Shown here: positions 1 through 7,521 of the stretch, piece by piece
Layout of the letters: each line of letters opens with the position of its first letter
Position numbering within the stretch: position 1 is the stretch's first letter
Origin: Isosphaeraceae bacterium
GTDB lineage: Bacteria > Planctomycetota > Planctomycetia > Isosphaerales > Isosphaeraceae
Reading direction: 5' to 3'
NCBI GenBank assembly: GCA_021324445.1
Contig: JAJPJC010000394.1
Location: forward strand, 1 to 39,882
Length of the DNA: 39,882 nucleotides
Program-made: the position numbers and the translations under genes
The notes under the pieces: generated by a model
Told to the model about the DNA's origin: nothing
The model's database searches: none
What the model saw: only the letters and a program-made list of their open reading frames with translations

Positions 1-107
1 GCTCTGCCAAGGGGAGAGGGGCGCCGGAACGGTCCCAGGGGCTGACGCCCCTGGCTATTCACCACCGCCCCCATTCGGGGGCTCAGATACCTTTCGGAAC
101 AGACTCT
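1..107. repeat. right part of a nested palindromic repeat, cut by the window edge
   Basis: The palindrome ccaggggctgacgcccctgg lies at 35-54 and a second short palindrome (ccccc-att-cggggg) follows at about 67-82. The right end reads ctttcggaacagactct, whose reverse complement resembles the agagcg tip of the other copies in this window. The order of modules matches the right arm of the complete copy at 38164-38391. The left half lies outside the window, so length and full symmetry cannot be judged. It lies about 100 bp beyond the 3' end of the HEAT-like gene. Confidence 0.6.
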
Positions 108-210
108 GAGCCTCAGATCGGCCGCGGCCTCGGCGACGTGGCCGGGGTCGTCCGCGACCCGGTCGGGCGCCCAGCGGCTCCGATTGACAAATCCGAGGAG
201 CAACAAGGGC

Positions 211-783
211 TCAGGCCCGGTCGGCATGGAGCCGCGTCAGTTCTCTCTGGATCGTTTGCCGCACTTCGCTGTCCGTCTCGTCGCGCAAGCGATGCTCCAA
301 CCATCGGACAGCCCGCTCCGGCCTGAGGAGGCGCATGGCTTCGGCGGCGGCCTCACGCACGTCGGAATCGTCATTCTGGAGGAGGTCCACTAGGGCAAGC
401 TCCGCCGCGGAGGCTTCCAGTCGCAAGCTTGGGTCGGACTCAATCAACGAGTCCAGGGCCCAGAGCAGGCAGAGCGCCTGGTCGCGAGAGGCTCCGCGTG
501 ACAACTCGTCGAAGACAGGAGCGAGGATGGACTGGCCGAGGTCAGCCAGCAGGGAGGCGACCCCGTGGAGAGTCTCCAGGTGGAATTCGTCCCGCAGACG
601 ATGGATGAGCCACCGGACCTCCTCTTCGCCGCTCGACCGCCAGAAGCGGAGTGCCTCGTCCTGGACCTCACGCGCGGCGAGCGGACCCTTCCAGGCGCCG
701 AGGGGGCTGTAAAAACGCTCGGCCTCCGATGGGGAGAATGTGATCCTCGACTCCTCCGACTCGGTCCGTGGAGACGCTACCAT
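211..783 (-). CDS. HEAT-like repeat protein
   Basis: This 190-residue protein has no signal peptide or membrane segment and is probably cytoplasmic. Its sequence is mostly amphipathic helices. Two related blocks, RWLIHRLRDE near residue 58 and RWLEHRLRDE near residue 161, are internal copies, and the segment VDLLQNDDSDVREAAAEAM fits a HEAT/PBS-lyase-like repeat with its usual D-x-D-V-R core. HEAT proteins act as binding scaffolds; no catalytic residues are visible. I chose the ATG at 783 because upstream codons encode a low-complexity, Arg/Gly-rich stretch. It lies 62 bp downstream of the Nudix gene on the same strand and could share its transcript. The ligand is unknown. Confidence 0.75.
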   Translation of the reverse strand: MVASPRTESEESRITFSPSEAERFYSPLGAWKGPLAAREVQDEALRFWRSSGEEEVRWLIHRLRDEFHLETLHGVASLLADLGQSILAPVFDELSRGASRDQALCLLWALDSLIESDPSLRLEASAAELALVDLLQNDDSDVREAAAEAMRLLRPERAVRWLEHRLRDETDSEVRQTIQRELTRLHADRA

Positions 784-845
784 GCCTTCGCCCTCCGCTT
801 GTCGTGCACGGCCGTGGCCGACGGCTGCCAGGTCCGTTCCTCCTC

Positions 846-1469
846 TCAACGGTTCCAGGATACACGATCGCGTGGGGCTTGTGACGGCCGCGCGCCCTCG
901 AGCATCAGCCACGAGAGCAATCCGGCCACGACCACCGCGTGGTCGATCCGGCCGCTCTGGATCAGCGCCGGGATCTCCTGGACCGGGACCAGCTCGACGG
1001 CCAGCTCCTCGCTCGGGTCGGGGCGCGGCTCGGCGACTCGGCGGGCGTTCTTGATGACGATCGTGGTGATCCCCATCGTGAGCAGCGCGGGGTTGGGCCA
1101 GAGCGTCCCCAGCCGCTCGGCGGGATCGCCCGCATAGCCGGTCTCCTCCAGGAGCTCGCGCGCGCCGGCCGCGCAGGGATCCTCGCCCGGCTCGAGCAGT
1201 CCCCCCGGCGTCTCCAGGCAGTCGCGCCGCGGGCCGGCCCGGAACTGCCGCACCAGCACGACCTGCTGCTCGCCGGTCACGGCGATGACGTGAACCCCGT
1301 CGGCCAGGTGCGCGACGAAGAAATCATGCACTTTGCCGCTGGCGCGCGAGCGGAACCGCTCGCGGCGCAGTTGGAACAGCCAGGTCTCGACGAGCGTCCG
1401 GTCGTGCGCGCCGTCGCCGTCGGAGATCCACGAGGGGTCGGAGGGCCGATCCACGTCGCGCGGAGTCAT
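846..1469 (-). CDS. Nudix hydrolase, ADP-ribose pyrophosphatase-like
   Basis: A complete Nudix box (G-x5-E-x7-REL-x-EE-x-G-Y) is visible at about residues 92-114, starting GLLEPGED and ending RELLEETGY, so the Mg-binding glutamates are intact. The preceding strand QQVVLVRQFRAG and following WPNPALLTMG resemble ADP-sugar pyrophosphatases, which cleave ADP-ribose or NDP-sugars to AMP and a sugar phosphate; substrate choice here is inferred. The protein is about 207 residues, normal for the family. ATG at 1469 is preceded by gaggagg about 10 bp upstream, inside the end of the MFS gene; a GTG at 1472 is also possible. The stop of the MFS gene is 15 bp away, so the two are likely cotranscribed. 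Confidence 0.9.
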   Translation of the reverse strand: MTPRDVDRPSDPSWISDGDGAHDRTLVETWLFQLRRERFRSRASGKVHDFFVAHLADGVHVIAVTGEQQVVLVRQFRAGPRRDCLETPGGLLEPGEDPCAAGARELLEETGYAGDPAERLGTLWPNPALLTMGITTIVIKNARRVAEPRPDPSEELAVELVPVQEIPALIQSGRIDHAVVVAGLLSWLMLEGARPSQAPRDRVSWNR

Positions 1470-1484
1470 CACGGAGGATCCTCC

Positions 1485-2858
1485 TCAGTCCTTCGGGGCG
1501 ATGGGATTGACCAGCAGCCAGAAGACGCCGCCGGCGACCGAGACCAGACCGAGCATCAGCAGGGCCAAACCCCAGCGCTCGGGGAAGATCTCGAGAATCG
1601 CGCCGACGGCGATGGGGCAGAGGAACGCCCCCAGGTTGCCTGTCATGTTGATCACGGCCATCACGGAGGCCGACGACTTGCCGCCGACGTCCATGGTCGC
1701 CGCCCAGGTCGCCGGTGCCGCGAATCCGGAGGCGACCGTGCTCAGGGTCAGCGCCAGCACCGCCGGCGTGGGATGACCGGCGACCATGGCGATGAAGGAA
1801 CCCAGGCCCGACAGGATCAGGGCCGCGGCTCCGACCAGGCTCCGGCTCTGCCACTTGCTCCCGGTGCGCCGCAGCACGCCGTCGATGAGCGGTCCTCCCA
1901 TCATCGCGCCGGTGGCGAACCCGGCCAGGGGGAGCATGGTCAGGGCGCTGGCGCCGGCCACAGGCAGGCCGTGCGCCCGCTCCAGGAACGGCGGGAACCA
2001 CGAGTTGAAGAATGCGTAGCAGAACGCACGGCAGAACGCCTGGGCATTGATCATCAGGAACGCGAAACCGACGAAGACGCGCAGCCGATCCGTCCAGCCG
2101 GCGGCAGGCCGCTCGTCCTGGGTCAGACCCACCTCGACGAAGTCGCCCAGGCCCTCGTCGTCGATCGGATCGGGCTTCGCCCGCGCGCCGCGGATCAGCG
2201 CCAGCTCGGCCGTGTTGACGCGTGGGTGTTGTTCAGGCCGGTCGCGAAAGAGGGTCCAGAACCAAACGGCCCAGACGACGCCGGTCAGGGCGAAGACTTC
2301 CAGCGTGACCCGCCAACCCAGCGCGGGGAGCAAGATGGCCGATACGCCGCTGGCCGCGACGCCGCCAACGGACATCCCGGCGGTGATGGCGGCGCTGGCG
2401 GTGCCGCGGCGGTCCTCGGGGAACCAGTCGAGGCACGCCCGGGTCAAGCAGGGGATCAGCCCCCCCTGGGCCATGCCGAAACACAGCCGCGACCACCACA
2501 GGCCGCCGAGCGTCCTCGCGACGGCCGTGCCGAGCGTGCAGAACGACCAGGCCAGGCCATAAAGCGGCATCATGACCCGCCGCCCGAACCGATCGCCGAG
2601 CCATCCGCCGGGGAGCTGGAGCAGCAGGTATCCCATCGCCCAGACGCCGAGGACCTCTCCCATGGCGAGATCGGATAAACCCAGCTCGCGCTTGATCGAG
2701 GAGGCTGCCGGCCCCAAGGCGGTCCGCGGCAAGTAGGCGACCAGCACCGACGCCGTCATCCCCGCCAGCACAAGGTGCCGGACGCCGGTCGCACCCGGCG
2801 GCGATCGCCACGGCGGCGGTGGGCTCGGGCCGGCTGGCTCGGAGTCGGCGGCTGGCAT
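1485..2858 (-). CDS. MFS transporter, anion:cation symporter-like
   Basis: An integral inner-membrane carrier of about 457 residues with roughly 12 hydrophobic segments. The loop after TM2 carries GGWLGDRFGRRV, the MFS signature, and LVAYLPRTALGPA in TM1 with the following helix resembles the ACS group that takes up organic acids such as hexuronates or glucarate. The substrate cannot be read from sequence. The reading frame stays open upstream to about 3194, but that extension is Arg/Cys/Gly-rich and not MFS-like; ATG at 2858 gives a normal length, with ATGs at 2912 and 2918 as alternatives, none with a clear ribosome site. It precedes the Nudix gene by about 15 bp on the same strand. Confidence 0.85.
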   Translation of the reverse strand: MPAADSEPAGPSPPPPWRSPPGATGVRHLVLAGMTASVLVAYLPRTALGPAASSIKRELGLSDLAMGEVLGVWAMGYLLLQLPGGWLGDRFGRRVMMPLYGLAWSFCTLGTAVARTLGGLWWSRLCFGMAQGGLIPCLTRACLDWFPEDRRGTASAAITAGMSVGGVAASGVSAILLPALGWRVTLEVFALTGVVWAVWFWTLFRDRPEQHPRVNTAELALIRGARAKPDPIDDEGLGDFVEVGLTQDERPAAGWTDRLRVFVGFAFLMINAQAFCRAFCYAFFNSWFPPFLERAHGLPVAGASALTMLPLAGFATGAMMGGPLIDGVLRRTGSKWQSRSLVGAAALILSGLGSFIAMVAGHPTPAVLALTLSTVASGFAAPATWAATMDVGGKSSASVMAVINMTGNLGAFLCPIAVGAILEIFPERWGLALLMLGLVSVAGGVFWLLVNPIAPKD

Positions 2859-3256
2859 CGGTTGAGGCTCGCGGGGGCGTTCGGCTTGGTCGTGCAGGCG
2901 CCACGCCTGCATCGTCATCTTGGAGACGAGGCGCTCGCACCACAAGGGGCATCCGTGCCGGCATCCCGCGACCTCAGTCCGACCATCCGAGCAACATCCC
3001 GGACCGCCGCATCTCGCCGGGTCGAAGCAGCGACCCGGAACGCTCTGGAGCGAGTCGGACCCGACCCAGCCCCGTCCGGCCTGCGCCGCTCGGCAATGGG
3101 CCGAGGATCTCCCGGAGCGTGTCTGAGACGGGCAACCGCGGCGACTGCGCGGCTCCGTTCCCTCCGGATCACGGGCGGGAATGGGTGCAATCACCGCCTC
3201 AAGACCCCGCTCCGGGGTGCGGGATCCGGCCGCGGCCGGCTTGTACTAAATAATAT

Positions 3257-3383
3257 GAGAAACCCCCGAGAATTACGTCACATCACGTCACGGCCTTATG
3301 GCGCTTAGACTTACGGCACGAAACTCGGGAAAAAAAATACGTCATGCTCGTCACAGCCTTACGCCGCTTGAACTTACGTCACG
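3257..3383. repeat. degenerate tandem direct repeat, two units of about 63 bp
   Basis: Unit 1 (3257-3320) and unit 2 (about 3319-3383) align along most of their length. The core runs from attacgtcac to cttacggcacg in unit 1 (3272-3320) and from aatacgtcat to cttacgtcacg in unit 2 (3336-3383). The shared order is tacgtca, cgtcac, gccttat/c, gccgctt/gcgctt, acttacg, cacg. Each unit also begins with gaaac and a C- or G-rich run. The motif tacgtca/ttacg recurs several times inside each unit. Confidence 0.6.
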
Positions 3384-3866
3384 TGGGGGCTTGCGAATCC
3401 GCCGCGCCGGCGGATTCCGGCGCGGGCTCCCCGTCACGGAGGGCGCGGGGACGGTGGGTATTTCGCGGCCGATCCGGATCACCCGGCGGCGCAGATCCCT
3501 GATCCAGACGGGCTTCGCGTCCAGGGTGGGGAGTTGCGAGCTGCCTCGAGACCTCATAAAATTCGCAATCACGCACCCAGGGAGAGGTCTTCCTCCCAGC
3601 GCCTCCCGGCGGTCGAGCTGAGCCAAACCCACGCGACCGAGTGAAGGCTTGAGGAGCGAATGGCTCCGTGCCTTGACGGACGAACGGCATCTGGAACGGG
3701 ATGGGCGGAGGAGCTTGGGTGCTCCCATTCGGACCTCGAAGCAGGCTTGCGGCCCAGTCTCCTGAATGGGTTCGTCCCCGTTCCTCGGCTGGAGTCGGAA
3801 ATGGCTCTCCTTGCCGTGGGAACGGGACGTCCGATGCGGGGCGGCGGGATCGGCCCAGGGGTATGA

Positions 3867-3899
3867 GGGGCGCCTCGAGGCGCGCCGGCAAGGCGCCCC
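3867..3899. other. GC-rich hairpin
   Basis: ggggcgcct is followed after about 15 bases by its complement aggcgcccc. There is no T-run after it, so it is not a classical intrinsic terminator. It lies about 90 bp upstream of the first dehydrogenase gene, within its presumed leader. Confidence 0.35.
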
Positions 3900-3986
3900 C
3901 TTGTCGGGTCGGGGCCGGCATGGCGGGGGTTCGAGCCGAGGACGGATGAGAGCGGACCGCTCATCTCCATCAAAGGACTCGATCGA

Positions 3987-5162
3987 ATGGCTCAAGCTCA
4001 TGAGATTGGTGTTGGTGTCATCGGCATGGGGTGGATGGGACTGGTCCACAGCCGCTCGTACCGGATGATCGCAGACCGCTTCCCCACCGGCGGCATCCGG
4101 GCCCGTCTGGTCATCTGCGCGGACGATGTGGAGGCCCGCGCCCGCGCGGCTCAAGACCGCCTCGGCTTCGAGCAGTCCACGACCGACTGGCGGCAGGTCG
4201 TCGGCCATCCCGAAGTTCGGGTGGTGAACATCGCCGCTCCCAACCACCTGCACCTGGAAATGGTTCGGGCGGCCGCCGCCGCGGGGAAACCGATCTTCTG
4301 CGAGAAGCCGGTGGGTCGCAGCAGTACCGAAACGGCAGCCATCGCACGGATCGCACGCGAGGCCGGCGTCTTGAGCTGGGTCGGCTACAACTACCGATGG
4401 GCTCCCCTGGTGCAGTATGCCCGGCAACTCGTCCGGGACGGAAAGCTCGGCACGCTCACCCACTATCGGGGACGATTCTTCGCGGATTACGGCAGCAACC
4501 CCGACGGGGTGCTGTCGTGGCGGTTCCAGCACGAGGTGGCCGGGTACGGCACGCTGGGAGACCTCATGTCGCATGTGGCGGACATGGCCCACATGCTGGC
4601 CGGCCCCATTCAACGGGTGGTCGCCAACCGCAAGACCTTCATCAGTTCTCGACCCACGGCCACGCCCGGTCAGGGAACCCATTTCTCGGTCAACCCGGAC
4701 GCGCCACGCTCCCCGGTCACCAACGAAGATTATGTCGGGGCCCTGGTCCAGTTCGCCGGGGGCGCCCAAGGTCATCTGGAAGTCTGCCGCGTGGTCAGAG
4801 GCCCCCGCTGCGAGATGGCGTTCGAGCTGAATGGGACCCGCGGCGCCCTGAAATGGGACTTCGAACGCATGAACGAACTTCAGCTTTTCCTGCCCGATGG
4901 GACCGCGGAACACGACGGACCAGTCTTGATTCAGAGCGGTCCCCAGCATCCGTTCTACGAATCGTTCTACCCCGGACCGGCGATCAGCATGAGCTACGAA
5001 GATTTGAAGCTGATCGAGACCTTCCAGTTCCTGCGGTCCGTCGTGGAAGGAAAGCAAGGCGAACCGGGATTCGCCGAGGCCCTGGCGGTGGCCGAGGTGC
5101 AGGATGCCATGGAACGATCCTGGGCCAGCGAGCGTTGGGAGGACGTGAAGCGGTTATCCTAG
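3987..5162 (+). CDS. Gfo/Idh/MocA family oxidoreductase
   Basis: A 391-residue NAD(P)-dependent dehydrogenase of the glucose-fructose oxidoreductase / myo-inositol dehydrogenase family. The N-terminal Rossmann motif GVIGMGWMG is at about residues 10-18 and the conserved EKP triad follows in IFCEKPVGR near residue 107. The C-terminal alpha/beta substrate domain contains GTLGDLMSHVADMAHML, where the conserved D and H lie. There is no Tat or Sec signal, unlike many planctomycete relatives, so it is probably cytoplasmic. The sugar or inositol-type substrate is unknown. The stop codon TAG (5160-5162) lies in the left tip of a nested palindrome. A second family member follows at 5397. Confidence 0.9.
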   Translation: MAQAHEIGVGVIGMGWMGLVHSRSYRMIADRFPTGGIRARLVICADDVEARARAAQDRLGFEQSTTDWRQVVGHPEVRVVNIAAPNHLHLEMVRAAAAAGKPIFCEKPVGRSSTETAAIARIAREAGVLSWVGYNYRWAPLVQYARQLVRDGKLGTLTHYRGRFFADYGSNPDGVLSWRFQHEVAGYGTLGDLMSHVADMAHMLAGPIQRVVANRKTFISSRPTATPGQGTHFSVNPDAPRSPVTNEDYVGALVQFAGGAQGHLEVCRVVRGPRCEMAFELNGTRGALKWDFERMNELQLFLPDGTAEHDGPVLIQSGPQHPFYESFYPGPAISMSYEDLKLIETFQFLRSVVEGKQGEPGFAEALAVAEVQDAMERSWASERWEDVKRLS

Positions 5163-5307
5163 AGCGCCGAACGAATGCGTGGCGCACATCGGAGCGGCAT
5201 CGGCCGAGAGACCAGCCCGACGCGCCAGCGAGGGGACTGCCGTCGGACCCTCGCTGGCGCTTCGGGCTCCTATCCGACCGTGCGCCACCCGAGCGTGAGG
5301 CGCTCTA
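5160..5307. repeat. nested palindromic repeat overlapping a stop codon
   Basis: The left end tagagcgcc (5160-5168) is the exact reverse complement of the right end ggcgctcta (5299-5307). Inside, tggcgcac pairs with gtgcgcca, and the core pairs cgccagcgaggg with ccctcgctggcg around a loop of about 12 bases, flanked by agcccga and tcgggct. It is therefore an imperfect, nested inverted repeat of 148 bp. Its first three bases are the stop codon of the upstream dehydrogenase gene. There is no ORF and no T-run. Confidence 0.75.
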
Positions 5308-5396
5308 GGCCTGTTTCAATCTGCGGGGAGCCGAGGTCGCGCGGATTCGAACCGATCGGAATTCGCCCAGATCCGGCGAGATGACGGGAGTCGACG

Positions 5397-6458
5397 ATGT
5401 CCTCAAGGCCAATCCGCTGGGGGCTGATCAGCACGGCCCGGATCAATGAGCGCGTGATCCCTGCCATCCGGGGCTCCGCACGGTCTGAGCTGCTCGCCGT
5501 GGCCAGTCAGGGCGGTCCGGAGAAGGCGGCGCGCTATGCCGCGGAACGGAGCATTCCCCGAGCTTACGGCAGCTACGAAGCCCTGTTCGCGGACCCCGAG
5601 ATCGATGTCGTTTACATCTCGCTGCCCAACGCGCTGCATCTCCCCTGGGCCGTCAAGGCTGCGGAAGCGGGCAAGCATATCCTGTGCGAAAAGCCCCTGG
5701 CGCTGACGGCCGGGGAAGTGGACCGGATGGCCGAAGCGGCGAGTCGCAACGGAGTCATCCTCCAGGAGGCGGTCATGATGCGCTACCACCCGCAGACGAT
5801 TCAACTGCAAGAGCGAGTGGCCGAGGGGTGCATCGGTGACGTCCGGCTGATCCGGGGCCTGTTTACCTTCACGCTGGTCAGACCGGGCGACATCCGCTTC
5901 GATCCCGCCCTCGGTGGCGGGTCCGTCTGGGACCTGGGGAGTTACCCCGTGAGCTTCATGCGCACGATGCTTCGTGCGGAACCGGTCGAAGTCCAGGGCT
6001 GGCAGATCCCTGGCGAGGGTGGCGCGGACCTGAGCTTCAGCGGCCAGATGCGTTTCCCCTGTGGTGCCCTGACGCAGTTCTTCTCGAGTTTTCAGGCGGT
6101 GCCGCAGGCGAACGCGGATCTGATCGGCAGCCGCGGCACGATCCACCTCGACCTGCCTTACGTCAACAAGGTGGGCGTGACTTCACGGGTTCGCATCTAC
6201 CGTGTCGGGGAGAACCGCTCATCGGGAACGTTCGGGGACGCCGCCCTTCCCCTCGAGGAGGAAACGCTGACTTACGAGGATGTCAACGGCTATCACCACG
6301 AGGTCGAGTCCATGGTGGCCTGCGTCCTGGACGGGGCCGAGCCCATCGTTTCCCTGGCGGAGAGTCGGGGCAATGTCGCGACCCTCGAAGCCCTGTGCGC
6401 GTCCGCTCGGGAGGACCGGCCGGTGCGCCTGGAGCAGCCAACCCAGGGGAAGGGATGA
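5397..6458 (+). CDS. Gfo/Idh/MocA family oxidoreductase
   Basis: A 353-residue member of the same family as the gene at 3987 but clearly divergent from it. The N-terminal GLISTARINERVI corresponds to the nucleotide-binding turn, which in this subgroup often reads G-x-I-[SG]-T-A-x-I. ILCEKPLAL near residue 98 holds the EKP motif, and GGGSVWDLGSYPVSFMR is the conserved C-terminal-domain helix with the catalytic D/Y region. These features resemble the trans-1,2-dihydrobenzene-1,2-diol or xylose dehydrogenase branch; substrate is inferred only. ATG at 5397 follows gacgggag at a suitable distance. It is separated from the upstream dehydrogenase by the palindromic repeat, so cotranscription is uncertain. 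Confidence 0.9.
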   Translation: MSSRPIRWGLISTARINERVIPAIRGSARSELLAVASQGGPEKAARYAAERSIPRAYGSYEALFADPEIDVVYISLPNALHLPWAVKAAEAGKHILCEKPLALTAGEVDRMAEAASRNGVILQEAVMMRYHPQTIQLQERVAEGCIGDVRLIRGLFTFTLVRPGDIRFDPALGGGSVWDLGSYPVSFMRTMLRAEPVEVQGWQIPGEGGADLSFSGQMRFPCGALTQFFSSFQAVPQANADLIGSRGTIHLDLPYVNKVGVTSRVRIYRVGENRSSGTFGDAALPLEEETLTYEDVNGYHHEVESMVACVLDGAEPIVSLAESRGNVATLEALCASAREDRPVRLEQPTQGKG

Positions 6459-6753
6459 CAACCTCGCCGAGGTTGATTGAGGCCGAGGGCTGGACTTCCC
6501 CCTATCGCACCGGACGGGGCCGGTGATAGACTCATAGTCCTGGTGCGATCCCACCCGTTCGGAACGCCGCGGAGCGATCGGTCCGCGAGGTGACGCCGGA
6601 CGGACGAGGCCGCGGGCTGAGAGTGGAACCCCTCCGGGGCACCAGCGGAGGGTTGAAAACCAGCCCGTGCGCCGCCCACAACAAGCCAACCGGCTGCCGG
6701 ATCGCCCTCGCGACGCGGAAGGGCGGTTGCACGCTGATTTGAGAATTGCGATC

Positions 6754-7509
6754 ATGAGAATCTGTCGAGTTTCTCGATCGCGCAGCTCGCTCGGACCCGC
6801 CTTCCTGGTCTGCGCCGGCCTCGGGCTGGTGGGCCGGGCCTCCCCCGAGATCCGCGCCGCCCCGCCGGCGCCGGGCGACGCCCCAGGGAAGCAGCCAGCG
6901 GCTCCGGACGCGCCGGGCCTCCGCTTCGACACCGACGTCCCGCCGATCTTCCAGGCCCACTGGGCACGCTGCCATGGCGAGAAGCCGCCCAAGGCCGGAC
7001 TGAACCTGAGAGCGTGTCCGAGAAGCCCCGGGGAAGCCAGGGCGATGACCCTTCCCCCTTGCGAATGGGGGCCGGTCCCTTTCCCCCCCTTGCCAAGGGG
7101 GGGTCCGGGGGGGTGGAACGCCGCCGCCCCGGCCCGGGACACCGAGCCGAGGCGCGCCCCAGATCACCCCCCCGCGCCCCCCCTTGCCAAGGGGGGGAAA
7201 GAAGCGGGGCTCCTGGGTTTCCAAAGGCAAGAGGCCACGATCCGGGCCAGAGGGTGCCTGCCCGTACACCGCCTGAGTGGCCGCCAGGGGGCCGAGCACG
7301 GGAGTGAGTCCGGCCCGGTCATCGTCGCGGGCAAACCGGAGGAGAGCCTCCTCTGGAATGTGCTGCGCGAGGCCAAGAGGCCGCCTGGGAAAAAGGATCG
7401 GCTGTCGGTCGCGGAGGTGGAAACCATTCGGCGGTGGATCGAAGCCGGGGTGTCGACAGCCAGAGAACAGGTCGCCGGCCGGTCCTCCGCGCCGCCGGTG
7501 ACGGGGTAG
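6754..7509 (+). pseudogene. Planctomycete-type cytochrome c gene, damaged by repeat insertion
   Basis: An N-terminal hydrophobic segment (about residues 11-28) suggests export. Residues 56-86 (LRFDTDVPPIFQAHWARCHG onward) match the start of a PSCyt1 domain and residues after about 178 (SGPVIVAGKPEESLLWNVL, then LSVAEVETIRRWIEAG) match its end. Two defects are visible. The first haem cysteine of C-x-x-C-H is replaced by Trp70 while C73 and H74 remain. About 250 bp of palindromic, proline/glycine-coding DNA (about 7009-7260) splits the domain, although the frame stays open. A functional domain would normally run continuously for about 90 residues. It is the first gene of the operon with the PPC and DUF1549 genes. 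I infer a decaying gene; a tolerated insertion is possible. Confidence 0.65.
7009..7260. repeat. inverted-repeat insertion within the cytochrome gene
   Basis: The stretch begins with agagcgtgtccgagaag, close to the tips of other repeats in the window. It contains a pair of inverted copies: 7083-7116 (ccccccttgccaagggg and a G-run) and 7164-7197 (C-run then ccccttgccaagggg), each carrying its own small palindrome around ttgccaa. No transposase ORF is present, as in MITE-like elements. The exact right boundary is unclear; the cytochrome coding match resumes by about 7285. Confidence 0.6.
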
Positions 7510-7521
7510 GAGATCACCCCC

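Larger units (their letters stand above)
2859..3986. other. long non-coding spacer between divergent genes
   Basis: This spacer of more than 1 kb separates the minus-strand MFS gene from the plus-strand dehydrogenase gene. Open frames here have Arg/Pro/Gly-rich translations and no family signature. It contains a degenerate tandem repeat (3257-3383), an AT-rich patch around 3243-3258 and a GC-rich hairpin at 3867-3899. No RNA gene was recognised. Promoters for both flanking genes must lie here but no convincing -35/-10 pair was found. Confidence 0.6.

Noticed and set aside
939..2678. Long plus-strand ORF of 579 codons
   Set aside because: It is opposite the Nudix and MFS genes, both of which have clear family signatures; the translation is Arg/Gly/Asp-rich without motifs.
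3351..5057. Long minus-strand ORF of 568 codons
   Set aside because: It overlaps the dehydrogenase gene at 3987 on the opposite strand and has no recognisable domain.
5320..5345. tRNA T-loop-like gattcgaacc
   Set aside because: The flanking bases do not form a five-base T stem and there is no acceptor stem or anticodon arm.
6465..6480. Hairpin aacctcgccgaggtt after the second dehydrogenase
   Set aside because: It is a short palindrome without a T-run, too weak to call an intrinsic terminator.
7014..7307. ORF of 97 codons in the cytochrome insertion
   Set aside because: It consists of repeat DNA (Gly/Pro/Arg-rich) and is not a separate gene or transposase.
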